DNA of 64,000 nucleotides from Rhizobium sp. NXC14 (GTDB taxonomy: Bacteria > Pseudomonadota > Alphaproteobacteria > Rhizobiales > Rhizobiaceae). The notes beneath the pieces were generated by a model that made no database searches, was not told where the DNA came from, and was given only the letters and a program-made list of their open reading frames with translations. The DNA is taken from positions 372,001 through 436,000 of the forward strand of contig NZ_CP021031.1 of the NCBI RefSeq assembly GCF_002117485.1. The letters are read 5' to 3'. The position numbers and the translations under genes were made by a program. Positions 1 to 8,859 of the stretch are shown one piece after another (within the stretch, counting starts at the first letter, position 1; every line of letters begins with the position of its first letter).

Positions 1-145
1 CCGGCAGATCCGCCAGCAAATCGCCGGTGGAAGGATTGTGGACCGCAAAGCGTTTGGCGGTCTCGATCGGGCCAGCGGCTGCTGCAAGATCGCCGAATGT
101 TTTGATGTCGTTGATATGCTTTTTGAGCGCCTGCGTAAGCGTCAC
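1..145 (-). CDS. Aldehyde dehydrogenase family protein, N-terminal part only
   Basis: The gene runs off the left edge; about 48 codons are present. The end of the visible part reads FAVHNPSTGDLLADLP, the usual opening of the NAD(P)-dependent aldehyde dehydrogenase fold. I chose the GTG start because a GGAGGAG ribosome site lies 7-8 bases upstream. It is the last visible gene of the dad cluster, 110 bp after the RidA-like gene on the same strand, so it may oxidise an aldehyde or semialdehyde formed during amino-acid breakdown. The substrate cannot be told from this fragment. The family call rests on a short motif. Confidence 0.6.
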   Translation of the reverse strand, partial: MTLTQALKKHINDIKTFGDLAAAAGPIETAKRFAVHNPSTGDLLADLP

Positions 146-255
146 GGCGTTCTCCTCCTCAACTGGGCTGCCGCCCGTTTCCTTCGCCGTCAAACGACAG
201 AACCGGAGCGGCCCTTCGACCGCTCCGGCTATATGCCGCGATGGTGCGGGGAAGT

Positions 256-636
256 TCAGCCGACAGCGATGACGGCTTCGATTTCCACCTTGGCGCCTTT
301 CGGCAGAGCTTTCACCTCATAGCAGGCCCGCGCCGGAAACGGCTCGGAGAAAAACTCGGCATAGACGCGGTTGACCTCCGCGAAATCCCCAAGGTCGGTC
401 AGCAGCACCGTGGTCTTGACCGTCTTCGAAAGTTCGGTTCCCGCTTGCCTGGCAATAGCGGCCACGTTCTTCAGGCACTGTTCGGCCTGCTTGACCGCAT
501 CGTCAGAATTGAACTCGCCGGTGGCCGGGTCGATCGGCAGCTGTCCGGACACGAACAGGAGGTTGCCGGTCTTAATGGCCTGGGAGTAGGGGCCGACAGC
601 GCCTGGGGCATCGGCGGTAGAAATAGCGGTGATCAC
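256..636 (-). CDS. RidA/YjgF family enamine/imine deaminase
   Basis: This 126-residue protein has the family's usual length and its hallmark segments: APGAVGPYSQAI near residues 10-21, LLFVSGQLPIDPATGE, and a C-terminal ARACYEVKALPKGAKVEIEA block with the conserved Arg. RidA proteins hydrolyse reactive enamines and imines released by PLP enzymes or flavin oxidases. That fits its place 35 bp after dadA, whose product makes imino acids from D-amino acids. The start is GTG with GGAG seven bases upstream; a nearby ATG is out of frame. It is likely cotranscribed with dadX and dadA. Confidence 0.9.
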   Translation of the reverse strand: MITAISTADAPGAVGPYSQAIKTGNLLFVSGQLPIDPATGEFNSDDAVKQAEQCLKNVAAIARQAGTELSKTVKTTVLLTDLGDFAEVNRVYAEFFSEPFPARACYEVKALPKGAKVEIEAVIAVG

Positions 637-671
637 ATCAGGTCTCCAGAGTAAAATTATTCAAGTTGGCG

Positions 672-1922
672 TCAGGCGTAGCGAGCGACGGCGAGCTCGG
701 TTGCGTCGATCTCAGGCTTGCGGCCGCTCACGAGATCGCTGATCACTCGGGCCGATCCGGTGCTCATCGTCCAGCCAAGCGTGCCGTGGCCGGTGTTCAG
801 ATAAAGGCCGCTGATCTTGGTTGGGCCGATGACCGGGGTGCCGTCGGGCGTCATCGGTCGCAGTCCGGACCAGAAGGTCGCTTGGGAGACGTCGCCGCCG
901 GGGAAGAGGTCGGTGACGGAGTGCTCCAGCGTGCGCCGGCGAGCCTGGCCGAGATCGTTTGTGTAGCCGGAAATTTCCGCCATGCCGCCGACACGGATGC
1001 GGTCGCCGAGCCTCGTGATCGCGATCTTGAAGGTCTCGTCCATGACAGTCGATTTCGGGGCGCGCGAGGCATCGGTGATCGGGATCGTCAGCGAATAGCC
1101 CTTGACCGGATAGACCGGCAGTTTGATGCCGTAGCGCTTCAGGAACGTCGGCGAATGGCTGCCGAACGCGACGACAACCGCATCGGCCGCAATCCGCTCA
1201 TCGCCGGTCACGACACCGCGTACTTGGTTCCCTTCGACACCGAGCCGTTTGACCGTCGTGTTGAAGAGAAAGCGGACGCCGAGGCCTGTTGCCTTTTTGG
1301 TGAGCGCATTGGTGAACTTGAAGCAGTCGCCTGTTTCGTCTTTCGGCGTCAGCAGCCCGCCGACGATTTTCTCGCGGACTTGGGCAAGCGCCGGTTCGAC
1401 CCGCACACAGCCGTCGCGGTCCAGCACTTCATAAGGCACGCCGTCGGCTGCGAGAGCCTTCACGTCCTTGGCAGACGCGTCGAGCTGCTGCTGCGTGCGA
1501 AAAAGCTGCACGGTGCCCTGCATGTTTTCGTCATAGGCAAGACCGGTTTCTTCGCGCAGTTCGGCGAGTGCCAGACGGCTGTAGTTCGCCAGCCGAAGCA
1601 TGCGGCTCTTGTTAACCGCATAGCGTTTCGACGTGCAGTTCGACAGCATCTTGAGCAGCCACGAGAGCATGGCCGCATCGAACTTCGGCCGCAGGATCAG
1701 CGGCGCGTGCTCCATGAACAGCCATTTCAGCGCCTTCATCGGAATGCCGGGCGCTGCCCAGGGCGAGCAGTAGCCGAACGAAACCTGGCCGGCATTGGCG
1801 AAGCTTGTTTCCAGCGCAGGGCCTGGCTGACGGTCGATGACCGTCACCTCATGGCCGGCCTTGGCCAGCTGGTAGGCGGAAGTGACACCGACGATGCCGG
1901 AGCCTAGAACAACAACTTTCAT
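672..1922 (-). CDS. dadA: D-amino acid dehydrogenase small subunit
   Basis: A 416-residue FAD-dependent oxidoreductase that oxidatively deaminates D-amino acids such as D-alanine and passes electrons to the respiratory chain at the inner membrane. The N-terminus has the dinucleotide-binding motif [21 protein letters not shown]. Next come [16 protein letters not shown], typical of DadA, and near the end [17 protein letters not shown] and [12 protein letters not shown], the usual FAD-contact region. Length and start match the family. It lies 31 bp after the alanine racemase gene and 35 bp before the RidA-like gene, giving a catabolic operon that racemises and then oxidises alanine. Confidence 0.95.
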   Translation of the reverse strand: MKVVVLGSGIVGVTSAYQLAKAGHEVTVIDRQPGPALETSFANAGQVSFGYCSPWAAPGIPMKALKWLFMEHAPLILRPKFDAAMLSWLLKMLSNCTSKRYAVNKSRMLRLANYSRLALAELREETGLAYDENMQGTVQLFRTQQQLDASAKDVKALAADGVPYEVLDRDGCVRVEPALAQVREKIVGGLLTPKDETGDCFKFTNALTKKATGLGVRFLFNTTVKRLGVEGNQVRGVVTGDERIAADAVVVAFGSHSPTFLKRYGIKLPVYPVKGYSLTIPITDASRAPKSTVMDETFKIAITRLGDRIRVGGMAEISGYTNDLGQARRRTLEHSVTDLFPGGDVSQATFWSGLRPMTPDGTPVIGPTKISGLYLNTGHGTLGWTMSTGSARVISDLVSGRKPEIDATELAVARYA

Positions 1923-1953
1923 GATTTCCCCAATGATGGAGCCGACCGGGCTC

Positions 1954-3087
1954 TTAACGATGTTGCCGATAGTAGCGGTGACCGAGGCTGGTCAGGATCT
2001 CGTAGGAGATCGTGCCGGCATCGCGCGCGATGTCCTCAAGCGACTGATGCGGACCGATGACCTCGACCAGGCTTCCAAGATGTAACGTGTCCTCAGGCAG
2101 GGCGGACACGTCGATCGTGATGCTGTCCATCGAGACCCGGCCGACGATCGGCAGGCGGATGCCTTGGTAATAGACGGCGCCGCGTCCGCTCAAGGCCCTC
2201 GGGAGACCATCGGCGTAGCCGGCAGCGATCGTCGCAAGGCGTGTCACGCCTTCGGTCACATGAACGCCGCTATAGCCGACCCTTGTGCCCGCCGGCACGG
2301 TGCGTGTCTGTACGACCGCCACTTCGAGACTGACGACCGGCTCCATAGGGTTCGGCTCCCCACTCGTCGGCGCGCCGCCGTAAAGCGCGATCCCGGGTCT
2401 GACGAGGACGCCATGGTACGGGTCGCCCAGGAACACGCCGCCGGAATTGGCGAAGGAAATGTCGAAGCCAGCGAACTCGTCGGCGATGCGGCGTATCTCC
2501 GCCAGCTGTTCAGCGTTCTGCGTCGCATCGAGTTCGTCGGCTGAGGCCAGATGGCTCATGATGAACAAGATTTCGACATTGCCATGCTCATCGAGGGCCT
2601 TGGCGAGCGCAGATCGCTCTTCCGGTGGGAGGCCGAGGCGCGACATGCCGGTGTCGAATTGCACGACTGCGGGCAGGGTGCGTTTGAGCGAGCGGGCAGC
2701 TGCACACCACCGGCGATATTGCTCAAGAGAATTGAGAACGGGAACGATGCCCCTCTCGGCGCTCGCGAGCTCGGTTCCCGGCTGCAAACCATTCAGCACG
2801 AAGACTTGCGCATCGGGCGCGAGCGCAAGCCGGAGCTCCTGTGCTTCAACGAACTGTGCAACGAAGAAATGCCGGCAGCCCCGTTCGTAAAGCGCCCGCG
2901 AGACCCGCTCCGCACCAAGGCCATAGGCATCCGCCTTGACAACCGCGGCCGCGCGGCCCGGCGTGACCATCGCGGCGAGCTTCGCGTAGTTACGGCAAAG
3001 TGCTGCGATATCGATCGTCAGATAACCCGTCGCGCCGATCCCGGCAGCGCCCGCACTTGCATGTTTTGCCGATAGAAGGTGGTCCAT
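1954..3087 (-). CDS. dadX: Alanine racemase, catabolic type
   Basis: A 377-residue fold-III PLP enzyme interconverting L- and D-alanine. The PLP-lysine motif [11 protein letters not shown] is near residue 45, and the opposing catalytic Tyr lies in [23 protein letters not shown], another family signature, follows. The frame stays open upstream, but I place the start at the ATG at 3087 (MDHLLSAKH) because a GGGAGCGGAAG ribosome site sits just before it. The position directly before dadA marks it as the catabolic racemase, and the divergent Lrp-type regulator supports induction by alanine. A second, biosynthetic alr would lie elsewhere. Confidence 0.93.
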   Translation of the reverse strand: MDHLLSAKHASAGAAGIGATGYLTIDIAALCRNYAKLAAMVTPGRAAAVVKADAYGLGAERVSRALYERGCRHFFVAQFVEAQELRLALAPDAQVFVLNGLQPGTELASAERGIVPVLNSLEQYRRWCAAARSLKRTLPAVVQFDTGMSRLGLPPEERSALAKALDEHGNVEILFIMSHLASADELDATQNAEQLAEIRRIADEFAGFDISFANSGGVFLGDPYHGVLVRPGIALYGGAPTSGEPNPMEPVVSLEVAVVQTRTVPAGTRVGYSGVHVTEGVTRLATIAAGYADGLPRALSGRGAVYYQGIRLPIVGRVSMDSITIDVSALPEDTLHLGSLVEVIGPHQSLEDIARDAGTISYEILTSLGHRYYRQHR

Positions 3088-3212
3088 CTTCCGCTCCCTA
3101 GACTGTGCGGAAGATATGAAATAATCAGCGAAAGAGCCTGCGAATCTGCGCTTTGAATGAGCGAAGATCCGTATAGAATCGCACAATGTGCGGCCTTTTG
3201 AAAGATTCTGCC

Positions 3213-3692
3213 ATGAGCGCCCTCGATAACATCGACCGGAACATTTTGAGGCTGCTGCGCGTCGATGCGCGTATGAGCAACGCCAAGCTCGCGGTCGAGG
3301 TTGGCCTGTCGCCATCCGCTTGCCTGAGGCGCATCAAGATCATGGAAAATGCTGGCGTCATCCGTGGCTATACGGCGCTCGTCGACACGGCAAGTTCAGA
3401 CGCAATGATCGCCGTGATCATCAACATCACCCTCGAACGGCAAACGGAAGACTATCTCGACAGGTTCGAGGCGGCTGTGCGCAAGCATCCCGAAATCCGC
3501 GAATGTTACCTGATGACCGGCAGATCAGACTATATGCTGCGCGTCGACGTCGACAGTGCAGGGGCTTTCGAGCGGATACACAAGGAGGTGCTTTCAACGC
3601 TCCCCGGTGTGTTGCGCATCTATTCGAGCTTCTCGATCCGGGATGTGCTGGCGGCCCGCCAAAAGGGCGGCCGAAGTACCGCCGCACGTTGA
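3213..3692 (+). CDS. Lrp/AsnC family transcriptional regulator of the dad genes
   Basis: An Lrp/AsnC regulator of about 159 residues. The N-terminal winged helix-turn-helix (DNIDRNILRLLRVDARMSN, then the recognition segment VGLSPSACLRRIK) is followed by a RAM ligand-binding domain (ECYLMTGRSDYMLRVDVD). It is transcribed away from dadX across about 125 bp, the usual arrangement for a regulator sensing alanine and controlling dadXA. An in-frame ATG 27 bp upstream (3186) is possible. I prefer 3213 because MSALDNIDRNIL matches the normal family start, though neither start has a strong ribosome site. Confidence 0.9.
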   Translation: MSALDNIDRNILRLLRVDARMSNAKLAVEVGLSPSACLRRIKIMENAGVIRGYTALVDTASSDAMIAVIINITLERQTEDYLDRFEAAVRKHPEIRECYLMTGRSDYMLRVDVDSAGAFERIHKEVLSTLPGVLRIYSSFSIRDVLAARQKGGRSTAAR

Positions 3693-3838
3693 CCAGTCGC
3701 GTGGCAAGCCGCTTTCGTTTGATTGCAAGGGGAGGACCCGAGATGCGGGTGATGGCAAGGGAAGCAGCGAGACGTCATCTCGATGCATCCGCTACTTTTC
3801 GAGGGTCGCGTTGCTGCGAGATCAACAATTCCGTTCGA
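3693..3838. other. Short intergenic tail after the Lrp gene
   Basis: This stretch separates the regulator from the start of the decayed citrate synthase remnant. I see no gene, strong hairpin or repeat in it. Confidence 0.5.
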
Positions 3839-4312
3839 TCATCGCTTTGAAACCGGCCGGTAGTCGCGCTGAGGTTCGCCGACATAGAGCGGGCGCGGCC
3901 GGCCAATACGCTGTTCTGGATCTTCGATCATTTCATTCCACTGCGCCACCCAGCCGACGGTTCGCGCGAGCGCAAAGAGGACGTGAACATCGTGGTCGGG
4001 AAGCCCAGGGCGCGCAGCGTGATGCCCGAGTAGAAGTCGACATTGGGGTAGAGCTTTTTATCGATGAAGTAGGGTTCGTTGAGCGCGATTTTTTCAAGCT
4101 CGAGCGCAACCCGCATCAGCGGATCGTCGCTCTGTCCCGTCGCCTCGAGCACCTCATAAGCCGTAGAGCATTAACAGACTTCGAGAAAATCCCCTTGCTC
4201 GGCGAGTTGTTCGATCGGACAGCCGCGGTGCAGGAGAACCCCTTCATCGCCATCGATATAGGTGATCTAGGATTCGCATGAGGTCGTCGACGTGAAGCCC
4301 GGGTCGTAGATA
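3839..4312 (-). pseudogene. gltA: Citrate synthase remnant, internally deleted
   Basis: Read on the minus strand, the segment begins with citrate synthase sequence IYDPGFTST, then a stop, then [15 protein letters not shown] and [14 protein letters not shown], another stop, and after a large internal deletion [34 protein letters not shown] and the true C-terminus [19 protein letters not shown] ending RDYRPVSKR. At least two stops, a frameshift after FPTTMF and the missing central part (including most catalytic residues) make it non-functional. It joins directly to an isocitrate lyase remnant upstream. Extra citrate synthase genes are known on some Rhizobium symbiotic plasmids, so this could be a relic of one; that is inference. 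Confidence 0.85.
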
Positions 4313-4910
4313 GCTTGGCGTTCGGTATAACCCGCGGATGCGATCCATCATGCTGGCGGTTTGCTCGACATGGGGTTTTAGGTTTCGATCCAGAGCAGGC
4401 CGGCGCCATTGTTGAGCGCATTGATGCAGTCAAGGACGCAACGGTCGGCGCCGGTGCCTTCACGGAACTGGAACAGGTTGGACGGCAGCCGCTCCGCAGG
4501 ACCTTGGACCCGCGAGTGACTAGGACATCACCGTTGGAGGTCTGCTGGCTGGTGATGTCCTAGCAATCAAGGGAAGCGTTGTACTGGTCGCCGATATCGC
4601 CTTCGCTGGCGCTGAAGGCGATCTGTTTGGTCAGGCCTGCACCGAGAGAATCCGTGCGGGCAACGATGATGCCGTTGTCGATGCCGAGCTCGAGAAACGC
4701 ATAGCGGCAGGCACAGTTCTTGGCGACGAATTCCTAATGGGGATTGGTCACCTTGCCGTCCTGAGGACCGCAGTGCGTTTCGTCGGAAACCTGGTTTCCG
4801 ATCTGCAGGGCGCAAGCGCCGGCTTCGATCATCTTTTTGCAAGCAGATACGTCGCCTCGGCATTGCCAGAACCTGCATCGATATCGGCGATGATCGCGAC
4901 CCTTTTTACG
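4311..4910 (-). pseudogene. aceA: Isocitrate lyase remnant fused to the citrate synthase remnant
   Basis: The minus strand reads IIADIDAGSGNAEATYLLAK, MIEAGACALQIGNQVSDE and GPQDGKVTNPH, then a stop. It continues with RYAFLELGIDNGIIVARTD and SLGAGLTKQIAFSASEGD, and after a gap LFQFREGTGADRCVLDCIN, GAGLLWIET, MDRIR and VIPNAKL. These are ordered blocks of isocitrate lyase of the glyoxylate cycle. Stops, frameshifts, the missing N-terminus (including the part before the active-site region) and the truncated end show decay. At about 4311 the reading passes from VIPNAKL into citrate synthase IYDPGFTST. The right edge abuts the end of the acetyltransferase gene. Confidence 0.85.
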
Positions 4911-4914
4911 CATC

Positions 4915-5490
4915 TTAACGTAGCGAACCCGGCGCAAAGCGTGGATTTGCTGCGATGATCCCATCCAGATCTTGTTGCTTTACCTCGAAGCAGCGCGTCA
5001 GCTGGTCCCCAAACCACCGATCACCGATCTGCCAGAATCCCATCTTTCCGACTGAACGTAAGGAACGCCGGTTATCGGACCGAACAAAGCACAGGACTCG
5101 CGGTGCTCCCAAGGTCGTAAAGGCAAAATCAAGGATTGCGCATCCCGCCTCTGGGGCATATTCACTGCCGGATGCGGCCTCGTGAAAACATGCGCTGAAC
5201 TCCAGATCGTCGCTTTCCGGCAGAAAAGTTAGGCCGCTTTGTCCAAGGAAACGGCCTTCCCGGCTGGAGCAGTCGCGCCCGAACACCGCAAAGAGACCGA
5301 TGCCATACGTATCCCAGTCCGCGCGGGCCTGCTTGAACTCGGCCCATGTGTCTTCAAAGGACGGAGGCTTTCCATCATATATGGCATTCACAACGAAAGG
5401 GTCGGTATGAAGTGAATGAAATCGCAGCAGGTCCCATGGTGTGGTTAGCGGTCGCAAATATAGTCGCGCGGTCTCGAGCGTCACCGGCAT
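4915..5490 (-). CDS. GNAT family N-acetyltransferase
   Basis: A 191-residue protein of the RimJ/RimL-like GNAT group, which transfers acetyl from acetyl-CoA to an amine. It opens with LETARLYLRPLTTPWDLLRF, typical of this group, has GRFLGQSGLTFLPESDDLE as the central beta strands, and ends with VLCFVRSDNRRSLRSVGKMGF, where the Asn-x-x-Ser region is the usual CoA-side segment. I start it at 5490 because GGGAGGG lies eight bases upstream; the frame stays open further but that part is not GNAT-like. Its acceptor is unknown. Its stop lies only a few bases from the aceA remnant. Confidence 0.85.
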   Translation of the reverse strand: MPVTLETARLYLRPLTTPWDLLRFHSLHTDPFVVNAIYDGKPPSFEDTWAEFKQARADWDTYGIGLFAVFGRDCSSREGRFLGQSGLTFLPESDDLEFSACFHEAASGSEYAPEAGCAILDFAFTTLGAPRVLCFVRSDNRRSLRSVGKMGFWQIGDRWFGDQLTRCFEVKQQDLDGIIAANPRFAPGSLR

Positions 5491-6217
5491 GGTGCGTACC
5501 CTCCCGCGCGGGGCAGACTGCCAGTGTGCTGTTGTGCCTCGAGGACCGGGACCACCCAAATCAAAATGACGACGTTCTCGGTGGGCTTGAACATGAAATC
5601 CTTTCTCCTGTAGGTGACGCGTATCAACGTATGTCCATGCATGTACCGCGCCAACGCCAGCTATGGCTCTGAAGCCTCGATGTACCAGAACATGGCAGGC
5701 TCCGACATGGGCGACGATCACGAGGAACAATACTATGGACCAGTTCGCAGCCTTGATTGGGGGCGACTCGGCAAGGGGCGCGCCAAACGCTCCTTGCCAC
5801 ACGGAGGATGCAGCTAGCTATGGGAGCCGCTTCGCCCGCGAGATCCAACGCACATTTTCGTTGCCCATACCCTCGCGTTGATTGCCAGACGCGTAAGGTG
5901 TTCGATAGGTCGAACAAGCCGTACTCGCGCAGCATGGTTCCAAAGAGTGCGGTTTCGGCAATGAAGCTGGGTGAGTGAGTGGATGTGAGTCCCCAGAACA
6001 CAGGCATTTCTCACGGGACCGCCGCAAAGTCGGGTGTTGCACTCTGGTTTTCCGGGTGTTTGTTGCTTCCCATCTGACAGGATTACGCAACAGGCTGCAG
6101 GCTGTTGCTCGTCGCAAATCCGGTGCGTGTTGCGCGTGACCTTGTTGCATGCCACGCTACGCGCCGTTGGTAATTTAAGACTTTATACGAAGTCAATTTT
6201 GATGGGGCAATCTCAAG
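5491..6217. other. Gene-poor stretch with decayed coding traces and a repeat
   Basis: No intact gene is convincing here. The minus strand at about 5620-5760 carries a hydrophobic run (ANWSIVLFLVIVAHVGA) that looks like a transmembrane remnant broken by frameshifts. The right half holds the first copy of a direct repeat that recurs after the LD-carboxypeptidase pseudogene, with six GTTGC/GCAAC pentamers between about 6034 and 6150. Confidence 0.5.
5936..6125 (+). repeat. Imperfect direct repeat, copy 1
   Basis: The first 47 bases (5936-5982) match 7346-7392 with only a few changes; the shared core includes AAGAGTGCGGTTTCGGC and GAAGCTGGGTGAGTGAGTGG. Weaker similarity continues through CACAGGCATT, GTTTGTTGCTT and GCAACAGG. 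The two copies flank the LD-carboxypeptidase pseudogene. They could be two left ends of a recombinase-borne element or scars of a duplication. Confidence 0.75.
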
Positions 6218-7137
6218 ATGGATGTTTCATGGAAGCCAAAGATGGCAGGATTGGCTGCTGGAGACATCGTCCGTCTCGTCTCGCCAGCGAGCACTCCGAG
6301 CGACACCGACGTCGATATCTGTGTTAGATATCTCGAAGGACTGGGTCTTAAACTCAGGTCGGACCTCATGCCCTTGACCGGCTTGGCTACCTCGCCGGCC
6401 GGGATGAAGACCGTCTCTCGGGCCTGAATGATGCCATTCGGGACCCCTCCGTCCGTGCCGTCATAGCGACTCGGGGCGGAAAGGGGGCCTACCGTATCGC
6501 AGATGGTATCGACTTCGCCGCCATGCGTGCGAACCCAAAGGTCCTGATCGGATTCAGTGAGATCACGATCCTTCACCTATCGATCTGGCAACAATGTGCG
6601 GTGCCAGGAATACATGGCGCTGCGTGGAACCCGATCCAATCAGGAGAGACCTCTTCCAAATCATTCGAGCGGGCTATCTCGTCCATAGAAGATACCGTCG
6701 TTCATTCAGATGAATCCGAACCCACCGCTAGACTGACGACGTCCGGAAAGGTTCGAGGCGCACTGCTGGGTGGCAATCTGGACATGATAGCAGCAGCAGC
6801 CGGTTGGGCACTTCCAAGCCTGGACGGTGCCATTTTGCTGATCGAAGATGTCGAGAAGGGTCTCGGCCATATCGACAGAACGTTGACCCGTCTCATTAAA
6901 TCTGGATGCCTCGCAGGTATTGCGGGTGTTGCTGTCGGACAGTTTACTAAGTTCGCGCCTTCCAAAGGATTGACCGTGATCGATGTTTTGCGGGACCGTC
7001 TGGGCGTACTTGGCGTTCCAATACTGGGCGGTCTGCCGTTAGGACACGGTCCCGACGCGCTGGCGATCCCGATTGGTACTGAGGCAACGTTAGACGCCGA
7101 CAGGAAGACGCTGACAATCACGTCTGCTTTCGTCTAA
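6218..7137 (+). pseudogene. LD-carboxypeptidase (MccF/LdcA family), single frameshift
   Basis: The family removes the terminal D-amino acid from murein tetrapeptides or inactivates microcin C-type antibiotics. The first frame (6218-6427) gives GDIVRLVSPASTPSDTDVD. The rest is in another frame, with HALDRLGYLAGRDEDRLSGL, ATRGGKGAYRI, the nucleophile motif IGFSEIT, and later GGNLDMIAAAAG and GVAVGQFTKF. One base appears gained or lost between about 6355 and 6370, just before HALDR, so the protein would be split. Otherwise the length (about 306 codons) and domain order are normal, so this is a recent lesion or a sequencing error. It is flanked by the direct repeats at 5936 and 7346. Confidence 0.85.
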
Positions 7138-7623
7138 TCGACTGCCCACTTCAGACAAGCCACGTGCTGCCCGTCGCGCAATTACTGGTATTTCTCCGCG
7201 TTGTCCTTGCAGTGCTGCAGCACGGTCTCAAGCCACCGATCGAATCACACCCAGTGAGCTTTGTAGTCACCCACGCAGCCGTATCCCTTTGCGGGATTCT
7301 TTACGTCAAGCTACGCCAAAAGCAACACTTTCGAAATGACCTCTCGGTTCCAAAGAGTGCGGTTTCGGCTCTGAAGCTGGGTGAGTGAGTGGCGAGAACG
7401 TTCTGCGTCACAGGCATTCTGGAGGATCATCGCTTCATCGGCCCGTTGCTAAGCCTAGTTCGGGCCGTTTGTTGCTTTATGGAGCTGGAAGATTTGCAAC
7501 AGGAAAGTCCTTGTAGCTGGCTCGCAAAACACCCTTTGTTGCTTTTGGAGCGTCGTGGCGCGAGCCATTGACGCTGACGGAATGGCCGTTGATCATCGTT
7601 GCATCGCACGAGGATTCGCCGAG
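7138..7623. other. Intergenic region holding the second repeat copy
   Basis: No gene is apparent between the LD-carboxypeptidase pseudogene and the isochorismatase-like gene. The stretch holds repeat copy 2 (7346-7535) and four GTTGC/GCAAC pentamers between about 7440 and 7545. Confidence 0.5.
7346..7535 (+). repeat. Imperfect direct repeat, copy 2
   Basis: This is the partner of 5936-6125. The first 47 bases are nearly identical, then similarity drops but keeps CACAGGCATT, CGTTTGTTGCTT and GCAACAGGAAAG in the same order and spacing. Both copies run in the same direction. Confidence 0.75.
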
Positions 7624-8334
7624 ATGGATTCTGATCAGGGCAGCGCAATAGCACTCCAAATAGCGGGTCCACGCCCAAAGCTTCACAATTGGCTGATTGA
7701 GCAGCGTGAGTATGAGCGGCAGGAGCAGAGGCGCGGACGACGCCATGCGTATGAATCTGTCGAACCACGTCGAACGGCTCTGGTCGTGATCGACATGGTC
7801 CCGTTTTTCGTCGAGGAAAGCGGCTATTGCAGAGGGATACTGCCCAACATTATTCGCCTCGCAGACGCTCTTCGTAGCGCTGGTGGCACGGTGGCGTGGG
7901 TTGTTCCCGGCTCCGATCAACCTCATCCAGACCTGACACGGGAGTTCTTTGGCGAAGAAGTAGCGGAAGTATTTCGGACGTCAGGCGGGGCTGGTCCGAT
8001 ATCGGAGAGAGTGTGGGCCGGGCTATCTCCGCAGGCACAAGACCTGTATTTCGAGAAGTCCGCCTATAGCGCGTTTTTCCCCGGCTCTTCAGACTTGCCC
8101 GCTGTACTTGGCGCTCGCGGAATCGATACGGTCTTCATCACCGGAACGTTGACGAACATCTGCTGTGAGTCCTCGGCCCGAGACGCCTATGCCAGCGGCT
8201 TCCGGGTAATCTTCATAGCCGACGGGACGGCTGCCAGGCGGGATCAGGACCACAACGCAGCACTCCACAACATCTATCGGAGCTTTGGCGATGTGCGGCC
8301 GACAGACGATGCCATCGCCCTGATGTCCGCCTAA
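7624..8334 (+). CDS. Isochorismatase-family cysteine hydrolase
   Basis: The protein has the complete isochorismatase-fold catalytic triad: Asp in TALVVIDMVPFF, Lys in YFEKSAYSAFF and Cys in GTLTNICCESSARDA. The end, GTAARRDQDHNAALHNIYRS, is also typical. The N-terminal segment REYERQEQRRGRRHA is shared with a subgroup of these hydrolases, so the start must lie upstream of it. I prefer the ATG at 7624, with AGGA about nine bases before it; an in-frame upstream start at 7555 is possible. Family members cleave amides or vinyl ethers (nicotinamide, isochorismate, ureidoacrylate); the substrate here is unknown. It is followed by two genes on the same strand. Confidence 0.88.
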   Translation: MDSDQGSAIALQIAGPRPKLHNWLIEQREYERQEQRRGRRHAYESVEPRRTALVVIDMVPFFVEESGYCRGILPNIIRLADALRSAGGTVAWVVPGSDQPHPDLTREFFGEEVAEVFRTSGGAGPISERVWAGLSPQAQDLYFEKSAYSAFFPGSSDLPAVLGARGIDTVFITGTLTNICCESSARDAYASGFRVIFIADGTAARRDQDHNAALHNIYRSFGDVRPTDDAIALMSA

Positions 8335-8376
8335 GCAGGGTAATTAGCAATGTTCGACGCAGGTCCGGAGAGATCA

Positions 8377-8859
8377 ATGGAGAACACCCGAGAGAAAGTC
8401 GCCGCCGTCATAGCCAAGCTACGAAGTTCAGGGATGACCTGCGATCTCTTCGGGGGATGGGCGGAGGAAGTTTTGGGTCTCCGTGAGCCTTTCGCTCACA
8501 GCGATATCGACATGCTCTATCGCAGCGAGACCTTTGAAGAACTGGATACGAAGCTCCGGGAGATTCCTGAGTTCGAAGAGGTTCCGCTGAAGCGCTTCCG
8601 GCACAAACGAGCTTTTCGCTTTTATGGCACGCTGTGCGAGATAACCTTGGTTCAAGAACGAGAGGGGCCTTTTACGCTCTTCTGGGGCGACGTTCCCTTC
8701 CAGTGGGATAATCCGCTGCTGCATGGGGTTTTAGTGGTGGTTGGCATGGAACCGATCTCAGTCGTATCTGCCAACAACCTCAAGCGGTACCGCGATCTCC
8801 ATAAAGACACGCAGCCGCATCGCTGGCGTGACCCGCAATCGTTGGAACCGTCCGCATGA
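8377..8859 (+). CDS. Nucleotidyltransferase-like protein (aminoglycoside adenylyltransferase type)
   Basis: About 160 residues, with a nucleotidyltransferase-type core: DLFGGWAEEVLGLREPFAHSD followed by IDMLY, which gives the GG-x-x-E and H-S-D-I-D pattern of the LinB/ANT(2'')-like small adenylyltransferases. Such proteins transfer AMP to drugs or other small molecules. The ATG at 8377 has GGAGAG six bases upstream; an earlier in-frame ATG at 8350 is weaker. The stop overlaps the next gene's start by four bases (ATGA), so the two are translationally coupled. Real substrate and activity are unknown. Confidence 0.7.
   Translation: MENTREKVAAVIAKLRSSGMTCDLFGGWAEEVLGLREPFAHSDIDMLYRSETFEELDTKLREIPEFEEVPLKRFRHKRAFRFYGTLCEITLVQEREGPFTLFWGDVPFQWDNPLLHGVLVVVGMEPISVVSANNLKRYRDLHKDTQPHRWRDPQSLEPSA

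Noticed and set aside
666..1907. Long plus-strand open frame opposite dadA
   Set aside because: It is the antisense shadow of dadA; high GC keeps the opposite strand open. The protein has no motif or plausible start site.
6350..6375. Programmed frameshift in the LD-carboxypeptidase gene
   Set aside because: There is no slippery heptamer or downstream stem-loop, and the family is not known to use recoding. A plain mutation or sequence error is simpler.
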